Shown here: piece after piece, positions 8,183 through 16,387 of the stretch
How the letters are laid out: each line of letters opens with the position of its first letter
How positions within the stretch are numbered: position 1 is the first letter of the stretch
Assembly (NCBI GenBank): GCA_945828345.1
Contig: CALZRA010000002.1
Coordinates: forward strand, 1 to 47,337
Length of the DNA: 47,337 bases
Source: an uncultured Bacteroidales bacterium
GTDB taxonomy: Bacteria; Bacteroidota; Bacteroidia; Bacteroidales; Bacteroidaceae
Direction of reading: 5' to 3'
Translations under genes and position numbers: made by a program
Notes under the pieces: generated by a model
Told to the model about the DNA's origin: nothing
Seen by the model: only the letters and a program-made list of their open reading frames with translations
Database searches by the model: none

Positions 8183-8237
8183 TTTCTTCGCGGGAAGGTT
8201 CTTGTAAGCATTGGGGGCGGCGGGACCGGTTGCCACC

Positions 8238-8297
8238 TATATATAATAAGGAGTGGTCCGGCTGCCTGTATATATAATAAAGGAGCGGCCGGCGGCC
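8238..8297. repeat. Two near-direct copies of a tatatataataa...gg motif
   Basis: Copies at about 8238-8264 and 8269-8297 share tatatataataa(a)ggag followed by a ggyccggc-like sequence. They lie in the leader of the SGNH/MBOAT operon. No promoter box is clear, so the role is unknown. Confidence 0.4.
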
Positions 8298-8312
8298 ATG
8301 TAGGGCGGCGGG

Positions 8313-8552
8313 TCACTGGGCGGCGGTCAGCTTCTCCCTAATCTTGAACAGGTGGTAGATTTGTCCGCTGTAAGTAGGGTTGTCGCCGTGCAGCCGGACG
8401 ACATCGAAGTAGAGCTTGACCGTTTTGGGCAGGTCTGCTATGTAGGTGGCCTTGTCTAACTGCAACGAATGCGGCAGGTGTTCAGCCTGAGCTTCAAACC
8501 ATTCGAGCAGCTCTTTCAGTTCGGCCTCAGTGAAATGCTTTTTGTATGGCAT
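8313..8552 (-). CDS. Small DUF6965-like protein
   Basis: This acidic 79-residue protein contains ELLEWFEAQAEHLPHSLQLD, then a D-P-containing turn and HGDNPTYSGQIYHLFKIREKL. The layout, with a short helix, an LP-containing loop, a conserved aspartate and a final helix with Leu/Lys, resembles short Bacteroidetes proteins of the DUF6965 family, whose function is unknown. It is the first gene before the O-acylation set, 130 nt upstream, and could share its promoter. The family match is from memory of the pattern. Confidence 0.6.
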   Translation of the reverse strand: MPYKKHFTEAELKELLEWFEAQAEHLPHSLQLDKATYIADLPKTVKLYFDVVRLHGDNPTYSGQIYHLFKIREKLTAAQ

Positions 8553-8581
8553 AATGAGGTGGAGTAACAGTATATTCGAAG

Positions 8582-8589
8582 CAAAAGTA
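8582..8589 (-). promoter_or_regulatory. Possible -7 box for the DUF6965/SGNH/MBOAT genes
   Basis: On the minus strand this reads TACTTTTG, a match to TAnnTTTG, 30 nt before the first start codon (8552). No well-spaced -33 box was found. Confidence 0.4.
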
Positions 8590-8779
8590 CGGCTTTTTGT
8601 CTAAAACTCATGCGCAAACCTTGCTTTTTGCACTCGCTGCCCCGTTTTGTGTAGGGCGGAGCGTGGCTTTTATGCACAGCAGTTGGCAAAATACGATGAA
8701 ACGGTGCGCGTGTTTGGCTTTCGGGCGGCTTGGAAGTTTCAGGGCGGCATTGACTTCAAGCGCACTGTAGCGCTAACGG

Positions 8780-8843
8780 CTGGGAGGGCGGGCTTCCAGC
8801 CCGCCAGAATATGAATAAGCGGGCTGGAAGCCCGCTCTCCCAG
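8780..8843. repeat. 25-bp-arm GC-rich inverted repeat
   Basis: Left arm ctgggagggcgggcttccag (continuing cccgc) and right arm (gcggg)ctggaagcccgctctcccag pair with one mismatch around a 14-nt AT-rich loop. Related sequence occurs at 2661-2683 inside the yeiH-like gene and, shortened, at 21704-21734. It is probably a dispersed hairpin repeat and may also act as a bidirectional terminator. Confidence 0.75.
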
Positions 8844-8858
8844 TGCTGCGGCTCGGCA

Positions 8859-8918
8859 GTGCAAAATGAAAAACTTTCAGCTTTTCTTTTGCACTACGCT
8901 CGCCTTGCACTATCTATC
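8859..8918 (+). repeat. Promoter-bearing repeat, copy 1
   Basis: This copy reads gtgcaaaatga...ttttgcactacgctcgccttgcactatct and matches the pair at 9598-9740 almost base for base. Its -7 region reads TATCTATC, so as a promoter it is degraded. It is preceded by gctgcggctcggca, which is shared with copy 3. Confidence 0.7.
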
Positions 8919-9025
8919 ATATAACAAGAAAGGTTGAACCGATGTTGCTTATACAAATGTAGTATTAATGGCTGGGAGGGTGGTCAAAGGTCCGCCAACA
9001 CAGGGAGTGAAGCGAGAAGAGCCTG

Positions 9026-9476
9026 ACACTCCTCCCTATCTATATACGCAAATTAACCCTCTGAAAATCGTTCAACCCTTCAGCCGTCCTGTTATTATGG
9101 CTGATTCTCAGAAGGAAACTGGATGAAGGATTTTGGTTTCAAACCCTTCAGGAAGGTTCAGCCTGACTTTTCTCTTTCAGCTTGATTCCACTGTCCTGCT
9201 CCCCCTGATTTCTCATGCAAACAAGTCCAGGCTTTGGTGCGACAACTCGCCGAGTTGTCACACCTGGCCCAGACTTTGTCTTACATAAACACCCCCTTTT
9301 GGAGAGGCTGTATGCTTGCATCCTGCTGACTGAGGCTGAATGGTTGCTGAATAGCCTGAAGGGTTTGAGACCAGAACCCTTCAGGCAGTTTCCTTCTGAG
9401 AATCAGCCATAATGAAGGGGCGGCTGAAGGGTTGAACGATTTTTTCGACTTTAAAGATGCGTATAAGAAGGAGTGT
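9026..9476. repeat. ~450-bp element with long inverted-repeat arms
   Basis: The left arm (about 9026-9155) and right arm (about 9352-9476) are imperfect inverted repeats. The best block, 9066-9152 against 9354-9440, is about 85% identical by eye and includes ttatggctgattctcagaag in the left arm and its complement in the right. The ~200-bp spacer contains a perfect 9-bp hairpin (gacaactcg/cgagttgtc, 9241-9259). No convincing ORF lies inside. It could be a non-autonomous mobile element or the remains of two inverted copies of a repeat. Together with the hairpin at 8780 and the promoter repeats it fills the 8553-9879 gap. Confidence 0.7.
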
Positions 9477-9597
9477 AACGGGCTTCCAGTGCATTGTCGC
9501 CTCTTATACTGTTGTCTATTATTTGGAGGCATTTCATTCCATAATTTGTTACTTTAAATCAGATAGGCTGCGACTCAGCCTACCGTCAAATTAGAAG

Positions 9598-9740
9598 TGC
9601 AAAATGAAAATCTTTCAGCTTTTCTTTTGCACTACGCTCGCCTTGCACTATCTTTTGATAAGATAGGCTGCGGCTCGGCAGTGCAAAATGAAAATCTTTC
9701 AGCTTTTCTTTTGCACTACGCTCGCCTTGCACTATCTTTG
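9598..9740 (+). repeat. Promoter-bearing repeat, copies 2 and 3 (83-bp period)
   Basis: Units begin at 9598 and 9681. Each contains a hairpin (gtgcaaaa/ttttgcac outside, gaaaa/ttttc inside) followed by cactacgctcgccttgcactatcttt. The units are joined by gataggctgcggctcggca. Copy 3 ends in a full promoter for lysS; copy 2 has TATCTTTTG at the same place. Confidence 0.8.
9709..9740 (+). promoter_or_regulatory. lysS promoter
   Basis: TTTTG (9709-9713), a 19-nt spacer, then TATCTTTG (9733-9740) fits the Bacteroidetes -33/-7 consensus in both sequence and spacing. It lies about 140 nt before the lysS start and forms the 3' end of the repeat unit. Confidence 0.75.
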
Positions 9741-9879
9741 CACGGCATAGTTGTGTGCAATCTGATAAAAAGGGAGGCTCGCCCCATGCTGTGGCAGCCC
9801 ACTGTTACGCCGGCAGGGAAGCTGTCGGCATGCAGCGTGCACACGCTGACAACCACCGAATACAACACAATTTTTAAGG

Positions 9880-11604
9880 ATGAACATATTAGAACTCAGC
9901 GAACAGGAAATACAGCGCCGCCAGTCGTTAGACGCATTGCGCGAAATGGGAATCGAACCTTATCCCGCCGCGGCTTACCCCGTGAATGCCTGGAGCGATG
10001 ACATCAAGGAGCAGTTCTCTGACCAGGAGGATGCCCCCAAGCGCGAAGTGTGCATCGCCGGCCGACTGATGGGACGCCGCGTGATGGGCAAGGCCAGCTT
10101 TGCCGAACTCATGGACTCGAAGGGCCGCATACAGGTGTATGTCACCCGCGATGACATCTGCCCCGGCGAGGACAAAACGCTCTACAACTCTTTCTTCAAG
10201 AAGCTGCTCGACTTGGGCGACTTCGTAGGCGTGAAGGGCTTTGTGTTCCGCACGCAGACGGGCGAGATTTCGGTCCATGCCCGCGAGATTGTGCTGCTCT
10301 CCAAGAGCCTGCGCCCCCTGCCCGTGGTCAAGGAGAAGGACGGCGTGACCTACGATGCCTTTGCTGACCCCGAACTGCGTTACCGCCAGCGCTACGTAGA
10401 CCTGCTGGTCAACGCCGATGTGAAGAACATCTTCCTGAAGCGCAGCCAGGTGATTAAGGCCATGCGCCAGTTCTTCGATGCAGCCGGCTACACCGAGGTC
10501 GAAACACCTATCCTCCAGCCCATTCCCGGCGGAGCCAGTGCGCGCCCCTTCATCACCCACCACAACTCGCTCGATGTGGACCTCTACCTGCGCATCGCCA
10601 CCGAGCTCTACCTGAAGCGGCTCATCGTGGGCGGCTTCGAGGGTGTCTATGAGATCGGCAAGAACTTCCGCAACGAGGGCATGGACCGCAGCCACAATCC
10701 TGAGTTCACCTGCATGGAGCTGTATGTGCAGTACAAGGACTACAACTGGATGATGGAGTTCACCGAGCAGCTGCTCGAACACATCTGTACTACGGTGAAC
10801 GGCAAGCCCGAGACCGTGGTCGACGGACAGGTCATCAGCTTTAAGGCCCCCTTCCGCCGCCTGCCCATTCTGGAGGCTATTCAGGAAAAGACCGGCTACG
10901 ACCTCGACGGCAAGAGCGAGGACGAGATACGCGACATCTGCCGCAAGTTGGAGGTGGAAATCGATGACACCATGGGTAAGGGCAAGCTCATCGACGAAAT
11001 CTTCGGCCAGTTCTGTGAGGGCACTTACATCCAGCCTACCTTCATTACCGACTATCCCGTCGAGATGTCGCCCCTCACCAAGAAGCACCGCTCGAAGCCC
11101 GGACTCACCGAACGCTTCGAACTCATGGTCAACGGCAAGGAGCTGGCTAACGCCTACTCCGAGCTCAACGACCCCATCGACCAGGAAGAACGCTTCCAGG
11201 AGCAGCTCCGCCTCTCAGAGAAGGGTGACGACGAAGCCATGTTCATCGACCAGGACTTCCTGCGCGCCCTGCAGTATGGCATGCCGCCCACTTCGGGCAT
11301 CGGCATCGGCATCGACCGCCTCGTGATGCTCATCACCGGCCAGACGCAGATTCAGGAGGTGCTGCTCTTCCCCCAGATGCGCCCCGAGAAGAAAGCTCCG
11401 CGCGATGCTGCCGCCAAGTATGTTGAGGCCGGCATTGCCGAAGAACTCGTGCCGCTGCTGCAAAAGGCAGGCTACTACCTCGTGGCCGACCTGAAGGACG
11501 TCAACGCCCAGAAGGTGCAGCAACAACTGGGTGAAATCATCAAGAAGTACAAACTCGACCTCACCAAGCCTTCGGTCCAAGACATCGAGGCGTGGAATGT
11601 GTGA
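9880..11604 (+). CDS. lysS: Lysyl-tRNA synthetase, class II
   Basis: This 574-residue cytoplasmic enzyme charges tRNA-Lys with lysine using ATP. The N-terminal OB-fold anticodon-binding domain spans about 50-150 ([20 protein letters not shown]). The class II catalytic core follows, with motif 1 around [20 protein letters not shown], motif 2 in [20 protein letters not shown] and motif 3 in [15 protein letters not shown]. About 70 residues follow motif 3 at the C-terminus, longer than in E. coli LysRS and usual for Bacteroidetes. The start at 9880 (aaggATG) gives the normal N-terminus. gpsA begins 37 nt downstream and is probably cotranscribed. Confidence 0.97.
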   Translation: MNILELSEQEIQRRQSLDALREMGIEPYPAAAYPVNAWSDDIKEQFSDQEDAPKREVCIAGRLMGRRVMGKASFAELMDSKGRIQVYVTRDDICPGEDKTLYNSFFKKLLDLGDFVGVKGFVFRTQTGEISVHAREIVLLSKSLRPLPVVKEKDGVTYDAFADPELRYRQRYVDLLVNADVKNIFLKRSQVIKAMRQFFDAAGYTEVETPILQPIPGGASARPFITHHNSLDVDLYLRIATELYLKRLIVGGFEGVYEIGKNFRNEGMDRSHNPEFTCMELYVQYKDYNWMMEFTEQLLEHICTTVNGKPETVVDGQVISFKAPFRRLPILEAIQEKTGYDLDGKSEDEIRDICRKLEVEIDDTMGKGKLIDEIFGQFCEGTYIQPTFITDYPVEMSPLTKKHRSKPGLTERFELMVNGKELANAYSELNDPIDQEERFQEQLRLSEKGDDEAMFIDQDFLRALQYGMPPTSGIGIGIDRLVMLITGQTQIQEVLLFPQMRPEKKAPRDAAAKYVEAGIAEELVPLLQKAGYYLVADLKDVNAQKVQQQLGEIIKKYKLDLTKPSVQDIEAWNV

Positions 11605-11640
11605 GACGCTCCTTAAATCTGCGCGCAGCGCATTCAAGCT

Positions 11641-12636
11641 ATGTACGATTTGGGCAATATAGCCGTGCTGGGCAGTGGCAGTTGGGCAACGGCCATAGCC
11701 AAGATGCTCCTCGAAAAGGTGGACCATCTGTATTGGTATATGCGTCGCGCCGATGCCATCGAAGAGTTCAAGCGCCAGGGCCACAACCCCTCTTACCTCA
11801 CCAGCGTGCGTTTTGACACGGACCGCATCACCTTTACAGCCGACATCAACGAGGTGGCACGCGCGTGCCGCACGTTGGTGTTCGTCACCCCGTCGCCCTA
11901 CCTGAAGAATCACCTGAAGAAACTCAAGACCAAGCTCCACGACCACTTCATCGTGACGGCCATCAAGGGCATCGTGCCCGACGAGAACCTCGTGTGTTCG
12001 GAATACTTCAGGGTGGTCTACAACGTGCCCGACGAGAACCTGGCTGTTCTGGGTGGGCCGAGCCATGCCGAGGAGGTAGCCCTGTCGCGCCTCACCTATC
12101 TCACGGTGGGCTGTGCCGACATCGAGAAGGCGCAGGCTCTGTCCGAAACGCTCGCGTCGGGCTATGTCAAGACCAAAACCTCGTTTGACGTCATCGGCAT
12201 CGAGTACGCCTCCGTGCTCAAGAACGTCTATGCCATAGCCGCCGGCATCTGTAACGGCCTCAAGTACGGCGACAACTTCCAGAGTGTGCTCATGGCCAAC
12301 GCCGTGCAGGAGACTAACCGCTTCCTGCGTGCCGTCTATCCCATTGACCGGCAAGTCTACGACTCGGTCTATCTGGGCGACCTGCTCGTGACGGGCTATT
12401 CGAACTTCTCGCGCAACCGCGTGTTCGGCACCATGATAGGCAAGGGCTACAGCGTGAAGTCGGCGCAGATCGAAATGGAGATGATAGCCGAGGGCTACTA
12501 CGCCACCAAGTGCATGAAGGACATCAACCGCCTGTACCACGTGAACATGCCCATACTCGATGCCGTCTACAACATTCTCTATGAGCGCATCTCGCCCGCC
12601 ATCGAAATCAAGCTGCTCACCGACTCCTTCCGCTAA
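11641..12636 (+). CDS. gpsA: Glycerol-3-phosphate dehydrogenase [NAD(P)+]
   Basis: This 331-residue enzyme reduces dihydroxyacetone phosphate to sn-glycerol 3-phosphate for phospholipid synthesis. The N-terminal Rossmann signature is LGSGSWATAIAKML (GxGxxA, about residues 9-22). The substrate region has AIKGIVPDENLVCSEYF, and the catalytic Lys is in the segment EYASVLKNVYAIAAGICNGL. The C-terminal helical domain contains LVTGYSNFSRNRVFG. lysS followed by gpsA is a common Bacteroidales order. The next gene begins 12 nt after the stop. Confidence 0.96.
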   Translation: MYDLGNIAVLGSGSWATAIAKMLLEKVDHLYWYMRRADAIEEFKRQGHNPSYLTSVRFDTDRITFTADINEVARACRTLVFVTPSPYLKNHLKKLKTKLHDHFIVTAIKGIVPDENLVCSEYFRVVYNVPDENLAVLGGPSHAEEVALSRLTYLTVGCADIEKAQALSETLASGYVKTKTSFDVIGIEYASVLKNVYAIAAGICNGLKYGDNFQSVLMANAVQETNRFLRAVYPIDRQVYDSVYLGDLLVTGYSNFSRNRVFGTMIGKGYSVKSAQIEMEMIAEGYYATKCMKDINRLYHVNMPILDAVYNILYERISPAIEIKLLTDSFR

Positions 12637-12648
12637 TCCCCCTGCCGC

Positions 12649-13614
12649 ATGCCGAACAGCGCAACCACCCCCTATACGCCGCAGCCTGGACGCTACACGG
12701 GCTGCATGCACTATGCCCGCTGCGGGCGCAGCGGTGTGCTGCTGCCCCGGATCAGCCTGGGCTTCTGGCATCATTTCGGCCAGGCTGACGACTTCGCGCG
12801 CAGCCGCGCTTTGGCCTGCCATGCCTTTGACCACGGCGTGACCCACTTTGACTTGGCCAACAACTACGGTCCGCCGCCCGGAAGTGCCGAGGAAACGTTG
12901 GGCCGCCTGATGGCCACCGACTTGGCTCCCTACCGCGACGAACTCTTCATCAGCACCAAGGCGGGCTACGAAATGTGGCCGGGCCCCTACGGCAACTGGG
13001 GGTCGCGCAAGAGCCTCATGGCCAGCCTCGACCAGAGCCTGCGCCGCATGAAGCTCGACTACGTGGACCTCTTCTACAGCCACCGCTACGACCCCGAAAC
13101 ACCCCTTGAGGAGACCCTTCAGGCACTGATCGATGTGGTGCGTCAGGGCAAGGCCCTCTATGTCGGCCTGTCGCGCTGGCCGCTCGAAGCCACGAAGCGA
13201 GCTGTAGCCTACCTGGCCGCCCGCGACTGTCCGCCGCTGGCCTACCAGGGCCGCCTGAACATGTTCGACCAGGCTCCCGTCGACGACGGCATCCTGTCAT
13301 ATTGCCGTGAGGCGGGCATGGGGTTCGTGGGCTTCTCGCCCTTGGCCCAAGGACTGCTCACCGACCGCTACCTGCAGGGCATACCCGCCGACAGCCGCAT
13401 GGCGCAGCAGCGTTTTCTGAAGAGCGACGCGCTCACTCCGCAGCGGCTCGAACAACTGCACGCGCTCAACCGAACGGCCCGGGCGCAGGGACGCACCCTG
13501 GCTCAGATGGCCCTGCGGTGGGTCTTGCAGCAGGAAGGCGTGACCACCGTGCTGGTCGGAGCCGGCAGCGTGGAGCAACTCGACCAGAACCTGCAGGCAC
13601 TGCGCCAAGCCTGA
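12649..13614 (+). CDS. Aldo/keto reductase (YghZ/MgrA-like)
   Basis: This 321-residue protein is a TIM-barrel NADPH-dependent oxidoreductase. GVTHFDLANNYGPPPGSAEE carries the catalytic Asp/Tyr; Lys is in FISTKAGYEMW and His in FYSHRYD. The GPPPGSAEETLGRLM segment is characteristic of the YghZ group, which reduces aldehydes such as L-glyceraldehyde 3-phosphate and methylglyoxal. It lies 12 nt after gpsA, so both act on triose-phosphate-level carbonyls and are probably cotranscribed; the metabolic link is inference. Confidence 0.92.
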   Translation: MPNSATTPYTPQPGRYTGCMHYARCGRSGVLLPRISLGFWHHFGQADDFARSRALACHAFDHGVTHFDLANNYGPPPGSAEETLGRLMATDLAPYRDELFISTKAGYEMWPGPYGNWGSRKSLMASLDQSLRRMKLDYVDLFYSHRYDPETPLEETLQALIDVVRQGKALYVGLSRWPLEATKRAVAYLAARDCPPLAYQGRLNMFDQAPVDDGILSYCREAGMGFVGFSPLAQGLLTDRYLQGIPADSRMAQQRFLKSDALTPQRLEQLHALNRTARAQGRTLAQMALRWVLQQEGVTTVLVGAGSVEQLDQNLQALRQA

Positions 13615-13732
13615 TCTCCGGAGTTCCCCATGCCGCCCCGATATCCCTGACAGAAGGCCCCGACAGAAGGCCCCGACACCAACTTTTGGTACATAAAATT
13701 GCAGGAAAGTGCGTAGATTCGAAAGAAAAGCG

Positions 13733-13740
13733 TACTTTTG
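13733..13740 (+). promoter_or_regulatory. Possible -7 box of rplY
   Basis: TACTTTTG fits the -7 consensus about 165 nt before rplY; no good -33 box is visible. The remaining 13615-13904 gap holds a duplicated cagaaggccccga (about 13650-13676) and an unremarkable GC-rich leader. Confidence 0.45.
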
Positions 13741-13904
13741 CACCCGATTTGTCCCTCAGTGGAGGCGAAACCACCCTCCGCGTGTGATGGCGAATTAAGT
13801 TTTTAGGGTTTTACCCGCAGGCGGTCGGCAGTCTCTAACGGCCGGTCTTCCTCCGGGAAAGGCTTAATTTAGAGTAACACATTTATTATTTACACAAAAG
13901 ACAA

Positions 13905-14510
13905 ATGAAGCAGATTGCAATCAGCGGCGTTGTCCGCACTGCCCTTGGCAAGAAAGCAACCAAGGAAATCCGCAAGAACGGTTTGGTTCCGTGCGTGCTG
14001 TACGGAGAGTTGAAGGACGAGAACGGTGCTCCCGTAGCCACCCACTTCAACGTGTCCGAAAAGGAGATCAACAAACTGATTTACACGCCCCACATCTACT
14101 TGGTTGACATCAACATCGACGGCGTTGACCACAAGGCCATCATCAAGGAAGTACAGTTTCACCCCGTCAAGGATAACGTGCTCCACGTAGACTTCTACGA
14201 AGTACACGCCGAGAAGCCCATCGTTATGGGAGTGCCCGTGGTTGCCCAGGGTCTGGCCGACGGTGTGCGCGCCGGTGGCCGCCTCATGATGATGGTGCGC
14301 AAGCTCCAGGTACGCGCCCTCTACGACACCATCCCCGAAAAGCTCTTCGTCGACGTGACCAAGCTCCAGCTCGGCAAGAGCATCAAGGCCGGTGAACTCA
14401 GCTTCGAAGGTCTCGAAATGGTAACTCCCAAGGAGGTTATCGTTTGCACCGTGAAGATGACCCGTGCCGCTATGGGTGCCGCCGCTGCCGCCGCCAAGGA
14501 AGGCAAGTAA
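13905..14510 (+). CDS. rplY: Ribosomal protein bL25 (Ctc type)
   Basis: This 201-residue protein has the two-domain CTC form. The N-terminal 5S rRNA-binding L25 domain (residues 1-95) includes GLVPCVLYGE and VDHKAIIKEVQFHPVKDNVLHVDFYEV. The TL5 C-terminal domain (about 98-185) begins at EKPIVMGVPVVAQGLADGVRAGG. It ends in an alanine/lysine tail (MGAAAAAAKEGK). It binds 5S rRNA in the 50S subunit. pth follows after a palindromic repeat, the usual Bacteroidetes neighbour order. Confidence 0.96.
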   Translation: MKQIAISGVVRTALGKKATKEIRKNGLVPCVLYGELKDENGAPVATHFNVSEKEINKLIYTPHIYLVDINIDGVDHKAIIKEVQFHPVKDNVLHVDFYEVHAEKPIVMGVPVVAQGLADGVRAGGRLMMMVRKLQVRALYDTIPEKLFVDVTKLQLGKSIKAGELSFEGLEMVTPKEVIVCTVKMTRAAMGAAAAAAKEGK

Positions 14511-14563
14511 GGCGTCACAAGTACCTTCTTAGGTTAATAAGGCTATGAAGCCGTTTCCTTCGG

Positions 14564-14669
14564 GTTATGAGAGATAAGGTTATGAGGTTATAAAGTTACT
14601 GTTAGAGTGGATGATGATTCTGCCGCTTAAAGCGTTACTTTATAACCTCATAACCTTTTCTCTTATAAC
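14564..14669. repeat. AT-rich palindrome with conserved core, copy A
   Basis: Arms gttatgagagataaggttat (14564 on) and ttataacctcataacctttt...ttataac (to 14669) are inverted over about 35 bp. The core carries gttact...ggatgat...ctgccgcttaaagcgttac, matching, in reverse orientation, the cores of the copies at 27708, 41211 and 19433. It sits between rplY and pth and may also end the rplY transcript. Confidence 0.75.
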
Positions 14670-14696
14670 CCTATAAATATAATCCCCCGTTTCCCC

Positions 14697-15260
14697 ATGA
14701 ACTACCTGATTGTCGGTTTGGGCAACATCGGCGACGAATATGCCCGCACCCGCCACAATGTCGGGTTCCGTGTCGTCGATGCGCTGGCAGAGGAAGGGAA
14801 GGTCGCCTTCGAAGACCGTCGCTACGGCTTCGTGGCCACCCTGAAGGTGAAGAACCAGACACTCATCCTGCTCAAACCCTCCACCTATATGAACCTCTCC
14901 GGCAATGCCGTGCGCTACTGGATGAAGGAGAAGAACATACCTCTCGAACGCCTGCTCGTAGTCGTCGACGATCTGGCCCTGCCTTTTGGCAAGCTGAGGT
15001 TGAAGCCCGGCGGCAGCGAGGCAGGCCACAACGGACTGAAGCACATCACCTCCGTGCTCGGCACCCAGCAGTACGCACGCCTGCGCTTCGGCATAGGCAG
15101 CGACTTCCAGCGCGGAGGGCAGATAGACTACGTGCTGGGTGAGTTCGGCGAGGAGGAGCTGCGCCAGATGGACGAGCGCGTCAAGCTCGCCGGCGAAGCC
15201 GTGAAGACCTTTTGTCTGGCAGGCTTGAGCGTAGCCATGAACCAGTATAACAACAAGTGA
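14697..15260 (+). CDS. pth: Peptidyl-tRNA hydrolase
   Basis: This 187-residue enzyme cleaves peptidyl-tRNA released from stalled ribosomes. Family signatures are [22 protein letters not shown] (about residues 3-24, with the catalytic His in TRHNVG), [23 protein letters not shown] and [12 protein letters not shown]. The length is typical. The next gene starts 5 nt after the stop, so the two are coupled. Confidence 0.97.
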   Translation: MNYLIVGLGNIGDEYARTRHNVGFRVVDALAEEGKVAFEDRRYGFVATLKVKNQTLILLKPSTYMNLSGNAVRYWMKEKNIPLERLLVVVDDLALPFGKLRLKPGGSEAGHNGLKHITSVLGTQQYARLRFGIGSDFQRGGQIDYVLGEFGEEELRQMDERVKLAGEAVKTFCLAGLSVAMNQYNNK

Positions 15261-15265
15261 CTCCC

Positions 15266-15676
15266 ATGGAAGCCCGTTTAGACAAGTGGCTCTGGGCTGC
15301 CCGCATCTACAAGACCCGCACGCTGGCGGCCGATGCCTGCAAGAACGGACGCGTGAGCATCAACGGCGCAGCCGCCAAGCCCGCCCGCACCGTGAAGGAA
15401 GGCGACGAAGTGAGCGTACGCAAGTCCCCCGTAACCTACACCTTCCGGGTGAAGCAGCCCATCGAGAAGCGCGTGGGAGCCAAAGTCCTCCCCGAAGTGT
15501 TCGACAACATCACGCCCCCGGCACAGTACGAGTTGCTCGAAATGAGTCGCATCAGCGGATTCGTTAACCGCGCGCGGGGCACAGGCCGTCCTACCAAGAA
15601 GGACCGTCGCGCCCTCGATGAATTTGCAGCCGAAGACTATCTGTTCGATGAAGATTTTTTGACCGATGAAGAATAA
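15266..15676 (+). CDS. S4-domain RNA-binding protein (Hsp15-like)
   Basis: The ATG at 15266 gives 136 residues beginning MEARLDKWLWAARIYKTRTL; an upstream in-frame GTG overlapping the pth stop is less likely. The S4 domain (residues 1-65) includes KNGRVSINGAAAKPARTVKEGDEV. This is the layout of the Hsp15/YrfH group, which binds 50S subunits carrying stalled nascent chains with tRNA. Position right after pth, another rescue enzyme, fits that role. The C-terminal half is charged and ends acidic. Confidence 0.9.
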   Translation: MEARLDKWLWAARIYKTRTLAADACKNGRVSINGAAAKPARTVKEGDEVSVRKSPVTYTFRVKQPIEKRVGAKVLPEVFDNITPPAQYELLEMSRISGFVNRARGTGRPTKKDRRALDEFAAEDYLFDEDFLTDEE

Positions 15677-16277
15677 CCCCAACACCTGGGCACCCCACGT
15701 CATACTGGTGGATGCCGACTACCTTGACGGTCTGGCCTTTGACCTCACCGTCAACTTTGAGCGGATGCTCGAACGCCGCCTGCCCAAGGCCGATCTCTGT
15801 CATTGGATCAACTGCGTGGCCCTCGACGGCGGACTGGAGCGCGGCGACAACACCGTCCAGGTCCACTTCCTCCACACCAAGGCGAAGCCCTGCCTCGACT
15901 ACTTCCGGCTCACGTGTTTCCACGACGAGAACCACAAGCTCGCGTTCGAGGCCGATCTCAACGATACCCCCTTTGTCGACCCTGTGGGCCGCTTCACCCT
16001 CTTCACCTTCCCCGTCGAGGACATCGTGAGCCGGCAGGACTTCTTCCTCCAGTCCTTCACCATGCTCTCCCAGGCCCAGAGCATCGAGAACCTCATGGTC
16101 GTGGGCGACATGCTCGAATACGGCGACCAGCTCAGGCAGCTCTGTGCCCAGCCCCACGCCCCGCGCGTCACCCTCTACACCATGGAGCCCTGCGTAGGGC
16201 GCGGCTTCGACCAGCAGATACTGGCCTATTCTCTCATGTCGGCACTCGGCATACGGGGCGAAGAGCTCAACCCCTGA
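15666..16277 (+). CDS. DUF6621-like protein of unknown function
   Basis: This 203-residue cytoplasmic protein has no signal or membrane segment. Its sequence (VILVDADYLDGLAFDLTVNF, ADLCHWINCVALDGGLERGD, then METCVGRGF-like TMEPCVGRGFDQQILAYSLM) is of a type conserved in Bacteroidales and annotated as DUF6621. The alternating strand-helix layout with several buried Asp residues suggests an enzyme-like fold, but no catalytic motif can be named. It overlaps the S4 gene by 11 nt, so it belongs to the pth/S4 transcript. Confidence 0.8.
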   Translation: MKNNPNTWAPHVILVDADYLDGLAFDLTVNFERMLERRLPKADLCHWINCVALDGGLERGDNTVQVHFLHTKAKPCLDYFRLTCFHDENHKLAFEADLNDTPFVDPVGRFTLFTFPVEDIVSRQDFFLQSFTMLSQAQSIENLMVVGDMLEYGDQLRQLCAQPHAPRVTLYTMEPCVGRGFDQQILAYSLMSALGIRGEELNP

Positions 16278-16356
16278 CCGTCCCCCCACTCCGTAGAGAA
16301 GAGCCCAGACCGCGCGCGTCGCGAAGCCAGCGCAGCCCCGTTTCCCAAATAAAGCG

Positions 16357-16364
16357 TATATTTG
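16357..16364 (+). promoter_or_regulatory. Possible -7 box for the sigma-54 activator gene
   Basis: TATATTTG lies 24 nt before the start at 16388 and would give a very short leader. No -33 box at 19-21 nt is clear. It suggests that the activator/lptE/secG genes have their own promoter. Confidence 0.45.
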
Positions 16365-16387
16365 CAGTCGTTACAACCACTTCCCCC

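Noticed and set aside
9215-9532. Two short open frames in the lysS-upstream gap
   Set aside because: They overlap the inverted-repeat element and its spacer, and neither product shows family features.
11215-13083. 622-codon minus-strand open frame
   Set aside because: It lies antisense to lysS, gpsA and the aldo/keto reductase, all with strong family motifs, and arises from their codon bias.
15803-16387. Extended N-terminus of the sigma-54 activator
   Set aside because: The extension is the shifted frame of the DUF6621 gene; the -7 box at 16357 and ATG at 16388 fit the real start.
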